From Selaginella tamariscina (Eukaryota; Streptophyta; Lycopodiopsida; Selaginellales; Selaginellaceae), in the NCBI GenBank assembly GCA_003024785.1, contig PUQB01000007.1, forward strand, positions 1,280,168-1,344,167: DNA of 64,000 nt. Reading direction: 5' to 3'. Numbering within the stretch: position 1 is the first letter of the stretch; each line of letters opens with the position of its first letter. Shown here piece after piece: positions 48,615-60,750 of this stretch. The notes under the pieces were generated by a model. The model was not told where the DNA came from and made no database searches. It worked only from the letters and a program-made list of their open reading frames with translations. A program made the translations under genes and the position numbers.

Positions 48615-49986
48615 TATTCTAAGAAGGACAATCCAGGTCTAAAGAGTGATGCAAGCGACACTGAGAGGAGTTTAGAAAAGCCAGGAGAATCATGGAGAAA
48701 TACAGGTAGTTTAGAGGTAGCTTCATAGGTAGAGATTATTCCTTACGTATACTCCAAAGGTGACGTATCTGCTTCTCGATGTGGGTGGAAAAAACGACGG
48801 GAATACATATAATTTAAGGGAATGCTTCTACAAAAAGATGGATAGTTTAAGTGGGTTTAAGATAGTTTAAGGGGGGTTAACCATTGGAAAAGCTCTCTGG
48901 GACAGTCTTAAGAAGCATAGATATTTTAGTTTATTGGTGGGTGGGATTTTGGTGGTTTGGAAGCTTCTTTAATGATTGTGTATAGTTTATAAAGATATGA
49001 CTTTACCTTGGCAACTTGTGCATGCAATTTGTGGATATTAGAAACTTCTAATATCTGTACGCATGCATGTGTATACAGTTTGTGTGTGTGTGTGTGAGTG
49101 TGAGGTATACCGTGTATGTTTATAGAGCGTTAGTTAATATACAAATAATGTGATGTAGTATAAGATTTTCTTTTAGTTTTTAAAATAATATGTATGGAAA
49201 TCAAAATGAGAGGCGTGTAAAATTTTAAAATTTGAGAAGCTTCTAAAAAGTTTTAAGCCGAGATAAAAACAGAAAGGATTCTAGAATACAAAAGTCTTGT
49301 GAGCGCGGGTCCTCCACCGCTCAATTATAGAAATGTGTCTTTCCAGGAATAGAGATTCCAGAATCACAGTGCTCCAGTTTTTCACGTCACCGGCTTAACA
49401 GACAGTACAGAACATTCTGTGTCACTAATAGGGCTGATGAATCAGCACAAGAAACTCCAGGGAATATTCTCGGCTCACGACTTCTAGAAGTGGCGACTGT
49501 GCAAGTCAAGTACTCCTTTGTGGCGAATCCAGCCGCTATTATCTTGCCAAGTGGGGCGGGACACTTGGCATGTTTTCAGGACTCGATTCAGAAGCTTCCG
49601 TTGACAGTTACGGTGGTTATCTGCCAGCTGATGTGTAACATATCCGCTACACGTCCTCATGTCTGCCAGGTGTCAGTCATGGATAAGCTCGGTACCACGT
49701 GGCTTAACATGTTAAATCGACTTTTAAATGTCCCGCTTATTCACCTCCATCCTTAGAGAAACATAAATATATTACACCACTTGCAAAAGTCGGTTTGTCC
49801 GCAAATCTCCTCCAGAGTTAGCTGTAAATCACTAAACGGCCGCCACATTTGCCGGCATGGCCGCCGACAGTATATTCTCCCTTTCCCAAGGAATATTCTC
49901 TCGCGATGTATCTATAAGAGCGCTGTCCATTCCTCTGTTTTCCTCATATTCGATACACCGACAAAGAGGGATTTGTTTCTATTCAT
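48615..49986. other. Intergenic region and promoter of the J-domain gene
   Basis: To about 49,250 it is a probable 3' UTR and AT-rich spacer with a (TG)n tract at 49,080. From 49,300 it is less AT-rich and promoter-like: a CACGTG G-box core at 49,696 (ACCACGTGGC) and a TATA-like TATCTATAAG at about 49,908-49,918, 70-80 bp before the ATG. The open frame 49,490-49,756 has no homology features and is rejected. Confidence 0.5.
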
Positions 49987-50541
49987 ATGTTTAGCCTCAA
50001 ATTTACGGGTTGTCCTATTTCTTCGCCAAGGGAGCAAGTATTTGTGACTTCTCCTCTCTCCTCGCCGAAATTGAACTCTCCCAGGAAGAATTTCGCAGTG
50101 TCAGCAGCATACATGGATTCACCAGTTGCAACGAGGACGTTGGTCCAGCAGCAGAGCCTGTATGATGTGCTCGGTGTTTCTCAGCAGTCCGATTTGAAAG
50201 ACATAAAGAGCGCTTACAGAAACCGCGTAAGAACCACTCATCCGGATGTGGTACCAATGGAGCACAAGGAGGAGTCGACAAAGGAGTTTCTGAAAATACA
50301 CGCCGCATACACAACGCTCTCCGACCCAGAGACGAGAGCAAGGTACGATATGCAGCTCTCCCTGCAATCGCTCCCAAGGTTGAGTCCCAGAGGAGGGTTT
50401 GGTGGGTTCGGATTCGACAACTATTCGTACGCAGGCGGGAGTCCGTCCGGTAGTAGCCCATGGGGTTACTCTCCGTCTTCAGCGCAGTCTAAACAGTGGA
50501 AATCCTCCTCGAAGAATTGGGAAACAGATCAGTGCTGGTGA
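49987..50541 (+). CDS. Plastid-targeted J-domain (DnaJ) protein, type III
   Basis: Co-chaperone that stimulates Hsp70 ATPase. 184 residues, single exon, intact. Residues 1-45 are serine-rich and basic (MFSLKFTGCPISSPREQ...), a transit peptide pattern. The J domain at about residues 57-120 shows SLYDVLGVSQQSDLKDIKSA, YRNRVRTTHPDVV with the essential HPD, and a final DPETRARYD. There is no zinc-finger or substrate-binding domain. The C-terminus is glycine/serine/tryptophan-rich (GGFGGFGFDNYSYAGG, SPWGYSPS). Size and layout match small chloroplast J proteins (J11/J20-like, DJC class). The promoter has a G-box and a TATA-like element. Confidence 0.9.
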   Translation: MFSLKFTGCPISSPREQVFVTSPLSSPKLNSPRKNFAVSAAYMDSPVATRTLVQQQSLYDVLGVSQQSDLKDIKSAYRNRVRTTHPDVVPMEHKEESTKEFLKIHAAYTTLSDPETRARYDMQLSLQSLPRLSPRGGFGGFGFDNYSYAGGSPSGSSPWGYSPSSAQSKQWKSSSKNWETDQCW

Positions 50542-53519
50542 ATTTCTCAAGCAGTCAACAGAGGGAAACAGGGGATTTCCGTCGAGAAATTTTGGGTTCT
50601 TTCTTTTCTTTTTAAATTTCCGGAGTGGGTAAGATTTCAGTACATACAGAGTCGCTGGGCTTTCTCAAAGTCTGGTGGAACATCAAGAGATTGGAAGGCC
50701 AACTTCATTTGTAAATATATCTTTAAATCTGAAAAGAAGAGTTTTCTTTTTTTACTGTTACAATTCATATGTGGCTAGAATTTCTTTACTTTTAACACTA
50801 TGTAAAATCAGTATTTTAATATGTATATCTGTAGTTCATCAAGTGTCATATTTAATGTTATCCATTTTGCGACTCCTACGTGGTTTGGAGCTAACAAACG
50901 CACGACACATGGAATTGTTTAGACTGTTATTCATTGTATACACGATGGAGAACGTGTATGTGTTTGCTTCTCTGACACTCTCTTGCTTTGGATAGACATG
51001 CACCCATGTGCGAGGTCACATGATGTCGTTTGTTCAAGTTCATATGTATCTCCCTTGACTTCTTTTAAGAGCTGCTTACTTAGGTGGTTCTTATATTTTT
51101 GATAATTAATTTGGTGCCTAATCTCAGCGAGACTTCAAGTAATCTCGGAAGACTTCAAATTCTTATTAAAACTGCAACTCCTTAGCTGTGCCCAAAAACA
51201 AGGACCGGGGTCCATGTCTTAATTTGTCCGTTATGTAAACCTATCCTTGCTAAGGACAGGGAACAAAACTCTAAGACGACGGGAGCAAGACTCAAGACTT
51301 TGACAAGGTCAGGGCCAATAGTTACTCCGCAGCGAAGAGTACAGTGTTAAACTTACCTATTAACTATAATATCCTTGGGTTGTTGCATATGCATTTCACC
51401 CGGCCACCTACATGCTAGATGTGCACCAGAATACAATACAGTATTAATTAGATATAACCTGACACAAGATCTTAGATTTTTATATATAGTTAGTCATACT
51501 TAATATTAAATCTATTAAACTATTTCAACGCTTAAGATCTTCCACACATTAATATATACTTCAATGTTTTTAAATTTAAAAAGATTATATATTACATGGT
51601 TTTCATTTATATGTCTTAGAATTTATATATAATATATTATATTTATATATTAATATTAACATATTATTAATTCTAAAATTAAAATATAAAGTTTTGCGGG
51701 ACGATTATGTTATGTAGAATTCTACTCAAAGGAATGTATATATACACATAAGAATGTTGTTGTGTGTGTGTAAGTAAATGTGTCTTAGTTGCATTGTATG
51801 CTAAATATATATAGATGAAATGCATTAACTCTCAAGGTCATTTTCATTTATATATTTTAAATGCATATAAAATTATGAAGATAATTAGCTTAATTAATTA
51901 TTATTAAGCAAGGGGATTGTGGGACAGCAATAGGATTTTTTATTTTCATATAAAATTTATAAATTTAAATTTCAAATTTTAAATTACTTGGTAAATGGGA
52001 ACACTTTCATAATCCAGCCCCTTTTTATTTGTAATAATCAATTAATAAATACTAAAGATAAATTTATATCTTTTAAATACATATAAAATCATTAAAATAA
52101 TGAATTTGATTAATTATGATTAAGGGAAGGAAGTTGGATTATGAAAACTAATTTGTATGACTATATAACATGTGATTTGTTTAATTTATTATTCTTTTTG
52201 CACTAATTTAAGACTTAATAGTCATTTTTATTTATTTATTTATTCAGATTATATAATTAATATCTTTAAAAAAATCACAAAGTAATATAAACTCAGATTG
52301 TTAAGAATATGCAAATATTTTAAAAAAAAACTTATTAAATATTAAATTATTTTAAAGGAAACTAGAGACAAACAATCTTTCTCATTGTATAAATTGGTTA
52401 ATCTGGTTCGTTGGATACAATTACAGAAATGCAATCTAAATCGTTTAATAGACGGCTGTGATGCTCCTGCACATTAAGATGAAGACACTTATATTTGTAT
52501 TAATGATTTTAGACATGTTTGTATGACTTATTACAGTGTGTAACTCTCAGAAATTAAATCCACAACTTAATGTTTTTTTTATTATGTTTCTTTAGGTCTG
52601 GTGGTATATCAAGAGGTTGGAAGGCCACCTCGGTTTGTAAAAATGTTTTTCTTTATTGTTACAAATAGACCCACTTGTTTACTTTTAACATACTCCAATT
52701 TCTACACAATGTCATACCGATTTGTATAAGAGTTTCCCATAATCAGTAGTGGCAACTCCAACGTGGAATGTTTATCTCTTGGGCCTGACAAACGCACGTA
52801 CAAATGTAACTGTTGAGACTGTTATTTCATTTCATTATAACACGATTCGACAACGTGCATGTTTGCATGGCGCAACCCATGTGCAAGGTCACATTGTTTA
52901 ATTAGATAGTGTATATTCATGTACGAGAATATACATATTCTTATAACATATACTACATTTGCAGTAATTATATAGTGATAGACGTATAATTTAATATATA
53001 TCTGTTCATTCACCTTGTAATCTACGGTAAATTTGGTTCCTAATCTCGGCGGCTTCCAAGTACTTGGTTGCTCAAAAGATATTAGAACTCGAAGTCCTTA
53101 CGTCTCTTATTTGTCCGTTATGTATGTATAATAAACTAAGGACAGGGAACAAGTCTCCAAGACTTTGACAGGGACGGGAGCAAGACTCCAAGACTTAGAT
53201 ACAGTTTTAAACTTATTAATTAACTTTAAACATCTTTAGTGGATGCATATGCATTTCATTGGTCACCTACATTCTAAATGTGAACCAGAATAAAATAAAT
53301 ATTATGCATTATATAATTATCCCAAGCATCATAAATATTTTATAATCGCAGAAACATATCATATACTCTGAACCATTAAAGAAAGTGAATTACACTTAAT
53401 ATATTCTAAACTACTGTAGTATATCAAACTGGTTAATCTGGTTCGTTGGATACAATTACAGGAATGCAATCTACACCGTTTAAATATCAGTATCGAACGG
53501 CTCACAATTAAGATGTGGT
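50542..53519. repeat. Spacer containing a duplicated 3'-flank / 5'-flank block
   Basis: The block 50,672-51,440 (CTGGTGGAACATCAAGAGATT ... CATATGCATTTCA...CACCTACAT) recurs at 52,597-53,300 (CTGGTGGTATATCAAGAGG...). A second pair, 52,390-52,485 and 53,426-53,515 (GGTTAATCTGGTTCGTTGGATACA), recurs too; the right member lies directly before the PPR start at 53,520, and the left member ends in a GATGCTCCTGCA remnant resembling that PPR start. The remaining sequence is AT-rich with no gene. Confidence 0.7.
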
Positions 53520-55165
53520 ATGAGCAGAACCATCAGTGCTCCTGCAAATCAAATTTGTGGTGGCGGGGATACAGGTGAGGAGAAAGTACACAGGTATTCA
53601 AATCAAGTACGCAGATGTGGCCTCCAGAACCAGTTAAGACTCGGCAAATGCGTCCATGCACAGATTATTGCAGACGGACTAGAGCAGAACACTCTTCTTT
53701 GCAACCACCTTATTACAATGTACAGCAGGTGCCATAGACCTCAGGAATCCCGTTACGTCTTCAATAGAATGGAGACGAAGAATGTCTTCTCGTGGACTTG
53801 CATGATCACTGCATATGCCCAGAATGGGCATCCCATGGAAGCCCTCCATTTGTTCCACGTAATGTCATGGATGGGACTCCAACCAAATCCCGTGACGATC
53901 ATTGTTGTCATCACTGCGTGCTGCGGGAACTCATCCGTTGTCGATTCGATCCACCAGTTGGCCAGCTCAATTGGGTTTGATCAACATGTCGTAGTCGCAA
54001 CGTCACTCATCACCACGTACAGTAAGTGTGGTAGACTTCGAGAGGCAAGGATGGTGTTCGATGGAATGAAGCTCAGGAATGTAGTTACATGGAATGCAAT
54101 GATAACTGCGTATGCCCACCACAGGGATCTCAATGAGGCTATGGAGCTCTTTCGGACTATGGATATCCCGCCTAACAATGTCACATTCTCTAGCCTGCTC
54201 GCTGCTTGCAGGAGCCTGAACGGACTCGGGAGACTCGTAAGGTGCATACATACATTTTGTTATATGGGCTCGAACAGGATGCACTCCTGGTGAGTGCATT
54301 GATTGATGCTTATTCAAAATGTGGGAGCCTGGATGAAGCAAAATCTGTGTTTGAGCGTGTTGTGAAGGTGTACGTATACGCTTCTTTGGATCCAGTTTGC
54401 TGGACTGCGATGGCCGGTGCGTATATTCTACACGGTTGTGGGGACGAGGCGATCCAGTTGTTTCATAGAATGGACTTAGAAGGTCTCAAAGTCGACCAGC
54501 TTGGATTGGTTAACTTCCTTGGAGCATGCAAAGTTTCAGAGAATCTCAACCAAGGGAGGATTGTTCATGCGCGGATTGAGGAATGCGGGCTTCTTGGCTC
54601 GGATGATATAGTTGCGACTGCACTTGCAAGCATGTATGCTGAGTGTGGTAGCCCTCACGAAGCCAAACAGGTATCTGGTTTGATACGTCACAGAGATGCA
54701 GTTTCATGGAACGGTTTGATTTCTGCGTACTCCCGTGAAGTAGACGGGAATGAGAGCGCCGTGGAGTTCTTCAGGGAGATGCAGCTGGATGGTACGAGGC
54801 CGACCTCAAGTACATATGTGAGTGTACTCCACAGTTGTAGTCACAAAGGACTTGTAGAGCGTGCAAGAATGCATTTTGGGATGATGTATGATGAGGATGG
54901 GATTGGACCCTTGGCCGAGCATTACAGATGCATGGTTGATGTTCTAGCCAGGGCTGGACGTCTAAGAGATGCTGAGGAGTTGACGGAGTATATGCCGTTT
55001 GAACCAGGAATCATGGCCTGGAAGGCTGTGCTTGCCGGGTCTGGGACACATGGCGAGAGTGGATTGGCTGGCTTTGCTGCAAAGAAGGCTATGGAGATTG
55101 GACCCGAGCTTCCACAGTCGTATGTCATGCTCTCTAATATGTACAGTCATGAAAAACATATTTGA
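53520..55165 (+). CDS. PPR protein (PLS type), one frame slip
   Basis: Organellar RNA-binding protein family. ATG 53,520 (MSRTISAPANQ), about 548 residues, no intron seen. Repeats: LITMYSRCHRPQESRYVFNR, TCMITAYAQNGHPMEALHLF, SLITTYSKCGRLREARMVFD, NAMITAYAHHRDLNEAMELF, then in the next frame [39 protein letters not shown] and HYRCMVDVLARAGRLRDAEE. It stops at 55,165 within the E-type region (YVMLSNMYSHEKHI), with no DYW. The frame changes at 54,228-54,230, where GGG in place of GGGG would account for it. The 5' flank is the right member of a local duplication. Confidence 0.82.
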
Positions 55166-55300
55166 ATGCTCCAATATGCAAATCAGGAGTGTGCGTGTGC
55201 GTGTGTGTGTGAGAGAGATAGAAAAGCTTAACGCTGTGTACATAACGCAATTCATGTTTAGGGTTTAGGGTTTAAGTTAGGGCTATTGAGGAAGCATGGA

Positions 55301-58046
55301 ATGGTCGTTTGGAGGCTCCTGCAGGAGCGAGTCACCAGTGCAGGTATGCAATTGATCAGAATATAGAACAGAATCCAGCAGAGTTCTTTATTTTTTCAGG
55401 AAATCAACGTTGCAGTGCCACATTCTGGCATTTACAATTCTTCTCCACTCTGCACAAAAGACGACAGCAGTTACTGGCCAGGATCTCCGCATTGAACAGC
55501 CACAGCGCGGTTGAGGATTATGTGGAGCTCTTGCAATCCTGCTCCAGATTGGGCGCCCTAAACGAAGGCCGGCAAATCCATGCCGAGATAAACAAGCTCG
55601 GGCTGGAGAAAGACCTCTTTGTGGCGAACCACCTCGTTATGATGTATGGCAAATGTGGGAGCATGGAGGAAGCTAGAACTGTCTTCTGGAAGATCCCACG
55701 GAGGAATGTCTTCTCGTGGACCATACTCGTCAGTGTATATGCCCAACATGGTCATTCCCAAGAAGCTCTGGACTTGTTCTCTGAGATGCTCAAACAGCAA
55801 ATCAGACCTCATGGTGCTACATTCACTGCTGCACTCAGTGCTTGTGTTGCACCTGAGTTCCTTCCTGCCGGACGTGCTCTCCACGCTGAAATCCGCCGAC
55901 ACGGTATGTATGTGTTTTGTGTGTAACCATCTTTTGTATCCAAGAGTAACAACAACGGAACTTCTTTTTGACAGGGCTCGAGTTTGCTGTGGTAGTTGGA
56001 ACCTCCTTAGTCTCCATGTACAGCAAGTGTGGAAGCCTAGATGAGTCTGTCAATATGTTCAACAGCATGAAAGAGCTCAACATTGTCTCATGGAACGCGA
56101 TGATCGCAGCATATGCGGAGAACAAGCGGGGAATTGAGGCTTTAAGAATCCTCCAAAGGATGCTGCTAGAAGGCATCGCACCTGGGAGTTTAACTTATGT
56201 AACTCTGATGAGTGCATATGAGCAGCCTTCAGACTTGAACCTTGCAAGGTACGTGCATGATTCGATTGTAAAGGCAGGTTTCGACCAGGACATTGCAGTT
56301 GGGACCACATTAGTGAATATGTATGCCAAGTGTGGGAGCCTAGAGGATGTGAACAGGGCCTTTAACAAGCTTCAAAATCCTAACGTGGTTACATGGAATG
56401 TGATGATAGCTGCATATGTACAGCACGGCTTCCTTCGTGAGGCAGTGAGTATCTTCCAGAGAATGTTACTCCTTGGGCTTGAAGTTGAGACGGTTACCTT
56501 CATAAACGCTCTAGCAGCATGCTGTGGTCCCGTGACATTGTCTGATGGGAAGATGATTCATCAGTGTGTTATGGAGCATCCAAAAGCTTCTGTGGACGAG
56601 GGATAGAGAGTGTGCTGCTCAATATGTATGGTAAGTGTGGAAGCTTGGAGGACGCCGAAGAGATTTTTCAGAAGATGAGTATTCACGACTTGGTTGCCTG
56701 GAACACTATGATTGCGGCATACAGTCAACACGGGCATCCACGAGAAGCTCTTAGACTCTACGAAGAAATGCAGGAGGAATGTGTCGCCCCGGATGATTAC
56801 ACATACATGAGTATTCTGGATGCCTGTGCAACATTAGGAGCTCTCCAAGAAGGCAAGGAGATACATAGAAGGCTTGAAGAGAGCGCTGTACAGGAGAACG
56901 CCATTGCAAATTCTCTGGTGAACATGTATGGGAAGTGTGGGATTGTGGATGTTGCTAGAGAGATCTTTGATAAGGCAAAGAAGTGCTCGGTCACGTGGAA
57001 TTCAATGATTGGGGCTATGCACAACACGGACATGAGCACGAGGCATTTGAGCTTTTTCTTTTGATGCTCTTGGACGGGGCGGAGCCCACTTCTATCACAT
57101 TCATCAGTGTGCTTTCTGCCTGTGCAAATGCTGGATTGCCTGAGAGAGCTCACGAGTACTTTGTTTCAATGCAGGAGGATTTTAATGTTCGGCTAAGTGC
57201 TGGACATTATGGATGCATGGCAGAGTCCCTTGGGAAGGCCGGAAGACTGGTGGATGCTGAGTTTTTGATCCAAGACATGCCTTTCGAGCCCGACATTTTC
57301 ATTTGGTCTTCCTTCTTGGCAAACTGTAGAAGTCACTCTGACATGGAACGTGGAAAGGTAATGGTTGGTGATATACCAACTTTATATCGACTTACATGCA
57401 GTTATTGAGTTTGTATTTCTGTGTGTGATTTCAGCTTGCAGCAGCTGAAGCTATTGAGCTTGATCCGGATGCGTCAGCTCCATATGTAGCTCTCTCGCAG
57501 ATATATACAGAGACTGGAGAAACGCAGAGGCCTTAAAGATCAGAAAACTTATGCTGGACAGAGGAGTCAAGAAAGATCCAGGACGAAGCATGATCAAACT
57601 CAGTAAAGAGGTTTACGAGTTCACTGTTGGAGATGAATCAAATGCGAGAAGTAAAGAGATTTTTGATGAACTCCGAAGTTTAGATGCAGAAATGGGTAAG
57701 TACTGTATACATATATGCATATAAATATATACATATATGTAGGTATGTATAAGTATTCAGACTTTAAGTTATGTAGGTACGATCCTGATATGAAGATAGT
57801 TTCACACGATGTGGGGGAGGACCTTTGTTGTTTGCACACAAGTGAGAGACTGGCTATTGCATTGGGATCTTGAGTACTCCTCCAGGGACTACTATACGGA
57901 TCATGAAGAACCTGCGGGTCTGTGGGGATTGTCATACAATGACGAAACTCTATTCAAAGATAACGGGACGGGAGATTGTTGTCAGAGACTCAAACAGGTT
58001 CCATCACTTTAAGAATGGTGTATGCTCCTGCAAGAACTACTGGTGA
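55301..58046 (+). CDS. PPR-DYW protein, C-to-U RNA editing factor candidate
   Basis: Five exons: 55,301-55,343, 55,400-55,903, 55,975-57,357, 57,435-57,695, 57,777-58,046; about 820 residues. Start [17 protein letters not shown], a mitochondrial-type presequence, chosen because it splices in phase into the PPR frame. More than ten PLS repeats ([55 protein letters not shown] ...), E motifs ([23 protein letters not shown]), then the DYW deaminase: [67 protein letters not shown]. The zinc and CxxCH residues are present. The HSE box reads TSE and the terminus NYW. Frames slip at 56,601, 57,012, 57,695 and 57,865 (each one G short of a run) and near 57,510 (different cause). Confidence 0.88.
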
Positions 58047-58179
58047 TCACAGGTGTGTGTGCGTTGCGTGCGTGTGTGAGTGTGTGTGCGAGAGAGAGAA
58101 AGAGAGAGAAGAAGAGCTAAGAATAACGTTCTTTCTAAAACAGGTGGAATTTATAGAAACAACTCAATCTCCTCATGTA

Positions 58180-59497
58180 TTATCTATTATTACGCTTTCT
58201 CCACTTGGATACAGTCTCCTTCAATCTTTTTGCCACCAATAGCAAGCTAACAGACGTAACAAGACCTAAGCTGCAATCGGCACACCTTAAACCAAGTAAG
58301 CCATTTGAGATGGATGCAAACGTGGTGGACTGTAGGGACCGCTCAGCGCTTGTAGACGCTATTGTGTGCCCTCCACTGCCAGATCCCGTATCTGATATGA
58401 AGAGAAGAGGTACCAGTCCGAGGACACAACCAAATGTCACTCCAGTTGCTGCTCCAATTTGCTCTGCCCATTGTGCTCTGCTTGACTGCATTTGTGAAGG
58501 TGAAAGGTGTGACTCAGGCATGAACTTCTCCGAAACTCTTTCTATGTATCCGCATAAGAGGGAGCCAAAGAGATCTGACACAGCATTTCCAAGTCCTGCT
58601 GACTATGAGAGTTACAGCAGGTCAGTTCTTGTATATGTATGCGTGTATTTGGTATTTACTGTTACTATAAACATTACACACACATACCTACATACATACA
58701 TATATGTGTGTGTGTGTGTGTGTGTGTGTAATTGCACATATACAAGGAATAGTTTCTTACTGCCATTGTGGATAGACCAAAGGCGTCTCCAATTGTGTTT
58801 TGGATGGCATCCCCAGCAATAATCATGATTGAATTATCTGCAGTTATGCCAAGTGAATAGGAAACTTCACACATGTAAGTCTTTGTTACCTATAAAGCCG
58901 AAGCCAACCATTCCTGCAATCAAAGCTATTTAATCATCATAAGTTTATATATCTGTGTGTGTATTACCAATTGCAGCCTTGAACGTGAGGACCATCGCTT
59001 CCTTCCCTGTGAGCGTGCTTGGACTGTCCTGGTTTCCTTGACTATCCTCGTCTGAAGCTGTAGCCTAACCGAATGATGTCATGTAAGTGCTTCCCATTGT
59101 TCTATATTCATGGAACATGCACACATGTATGTATGTACATACACAACATACATAAGTGGTTAATGTCTGGTTTATGGGCGGATGAGTCATTACCAGCCCT
59201 AAGAGCGGCCTTGATAGCTTCCCGACTCTGATCGTCAAGTTTAGAAATTAAACTCTCAGCGGCTGTTTTCGGATTATGCTCAAGAGCTTTGTGCATACGA
59301 CTTGCAGCATCATCGTTTTCATTGTGGGGACGATGGGATCCATGAGATCTGGGTTGTTTCTCATGCTTCTTGGCTTGCAATCTAAGACACGGTAAGGAAT
59401 GTAATCTGCATTTCCAGTTTGTTCTAAGGTTCTTGTTATGTTTGCAGAAATCGAGCAGGTGTGCAATTTGTTCAAAATGCAAAGAGTTTGCTGCCAT
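58180..59497 (-). CDS. TMEM65: TMEM65 family mitochondrial membrane protein
   Basis: Five exons (59,194-59,497, 58,968-59,057, 58,890-58,913, 58,761-58,837, 58,180-58,602) join cleanly to 305 residues without a break. The N-terminal domain has SLISKLDDQSREAIKAAL. The membrane core carries the family signature GMVGFGFIDNSIMIIAGDAI, GLSTMASAGLGNAVSDL, and a third segment GVTFGCVLGLVPLLF. A C-terminal extension of about 60 residues (ending KWRKRNN) has a further hydrophobic stretch not seen in animal TMEM65. Animal TMEM65 is an inner mitochondrial membrane protein tied to Na+/Ca2+ exchange; the plant role is unknown. Exon 3 is only 24 nt. It is convergent with the DYW gene (133 bp between stops). 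Confidence 0.9.
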
Positions 59498-59638
59498 TCT
59501 TGTCCCCGTCTTCCACGCGCAAGGTAGTTTTAATTTTGGCGCGCCTCTTTCTCAGCCGTTGGATCTCTAAGGTATGCTATGTATATAATATAGTAGAAAT
59601 GAACAAATGATTTTTTATATTACCTTTAAACATTGTGT
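59498..59638. promoter_or_regulatory. TMEM65 promoter / gag-like ORF 3' flank
   Basis: Only 141 bp separate the stop of the gag-like ORF from the TMEM65 start. It contains GGCGCGCC and CTGAGAAAGAGG near 59,540-59,560. No TATA box. Confidence 0.4.
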
Positions 59639-60619
59639 TCATTCATGCACATAGAAGTAGGCAAGACTAATAGCAGCTTGAATAGGGCATTTGATATGAG
59701 CCAACTGCTTCTTGAGCTTCTCCTGCAGTTTCTTGTCCCATAGACCTTTGACGTAGCACCGTACAATCTCTGAGTTCGTTAGACAGGAGAATGCATCGGC
59801 ATCCATGCATGCATCCAGGTACATCATGTTATACTCACAGAGGGACATGTCCCGTCCCTGTTTCATAGCCTCCAGTTTGACCTTGGCAATACCTACCGGC
59901 CGGAAGAGTTCGATCATCTCCGACTTCATCTCTTCCCAAGTCACAACCCTGTCCTGAACGTCTGTACACCACCATTTGTGGGCTATACCTCTGAAACGGG
60001 AGGATGCACACCGGATCTTATCTTGGTCACTTATGAAATCTCCGTACAGGCTGAAGTGCGAGTCCATCGTAGATACCCACTCGTCTACTGTGTCATGGTT
60101 GCATGTACCGTCGTATACGGGGAGGCCCATGTGTGTTTGACTTGCTTTGACTGAGTCTGAACTATCTGACCGCTGACTGCTTTCTTCTGATATCGCTTGA
60201 ACTTTTTCTTTAGAACAGGCTTCATGGCTACCATTCCTGAACAAAGGATCTTGTGATGGATCGTCATCATTAAGCACTTTGAGGGCTTCTGCTGAACTGG
60301 TTTGACTTTTATTGACCTCTTTCTTGTTGTTGACTGCTGATGTATCTTCATTATCGTTAGCTAATAGTAGGTCGGAGAGTCTGACATGGTTGGTGCTTCG
60401 ACTGGTTTGGTCCGAGTTCCAGAGGCGAGCAGGGGCGGAACGAAGGGATTCAGGTCGTTCAGCAGAAGTATACAGCACATCTGCCTTGTTTGGAGCTGGA
60501 TTCTCTCCCACCGCGTCCGGCTTTTTTGAACTGCATGGTACATATTTAAAGTTCAAACGTGTAGCCTTACGTACGTGCAACAAGTCAGATAACCTCGCTA
60601 ACTTATATAACCTCACCAT
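59639..60619 (-). CDS. Retrotransposon gag-domain ORF, uninterrupted
   Basis: A single frame of 326 residues. The N-terminal half is polar and low-complexity (NDDDPSQDP, SSQRSDSSDSVKAS). The C-terminal half is a retroelement gag-type domain: DTVDEWVSTMDSHFSLYG, RGIAHKWWCTDVQ, TWEEMKSEMIELFRP, LEAMKQGRDMSLCEYNMMYL, CYVKGLWDKKLQEKL. No zinc knuckle, protease or pol follows, and no LTRs were found around it. It looks whole. It is either a remnant of an LTR element or a domesticated host gene, lying between TMEM65 and PDF1A on the same strand. Confidence 0.7.
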   Translation of the reverse strand: MVRLYKLARLSDLLHVRKATRLNFKYVPCSSKKPDAVGENPAPNKADVLYTSAERPESLRSAPARLWNSDQTSRSTNHVRLSDLLLANDNEDTSAVNNKKEVNKSQTSSAEALKVLNDDDPSQDPLFRNGSHEACSKEKVQAISEESSQRSDSSDSVKASQTHMGLPVYDGTCNHDTVDEWVSTMDSHFSLYGDFISDQDKIRCASSRFRGIAHKWWCTDVQDRVVTWEEMKSEMIELFRPVGIAKVKLEAMKQGRDMSLCEYNMMYLDACMDADAFSCLTNSEIVRCYVKGLWDKKLQEKLKKQLAHIKCPIQAAISLAYFYVHE

Positions 60620-60750
60620 ACTTGATGTAGGATAAAAAACCTGTATATCCCCGCATACCTTTTAACTTTAGGTCAGCTTAACCTTTTCGTATATGCACTT
60701 ATGGTCTCTTTTCTCTTAAAGGTATGATATATTCATATACGAAGGAACAA

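Noticed and set aside
49490-49756. 88-residue open frame upstream of the J-domain gene
   Set aside because: No domain, signal or splice context; it lies in the promoter with a G-box. Chance frame.
53520-58046. Calling both plus-strand PPR genes pseudogenes because of frame changes
   Set aside because: Most breaks are single losses from G runs and the motifs continue unchanged on the other side, matching the pattern in essential-type genes such as PDF1A.
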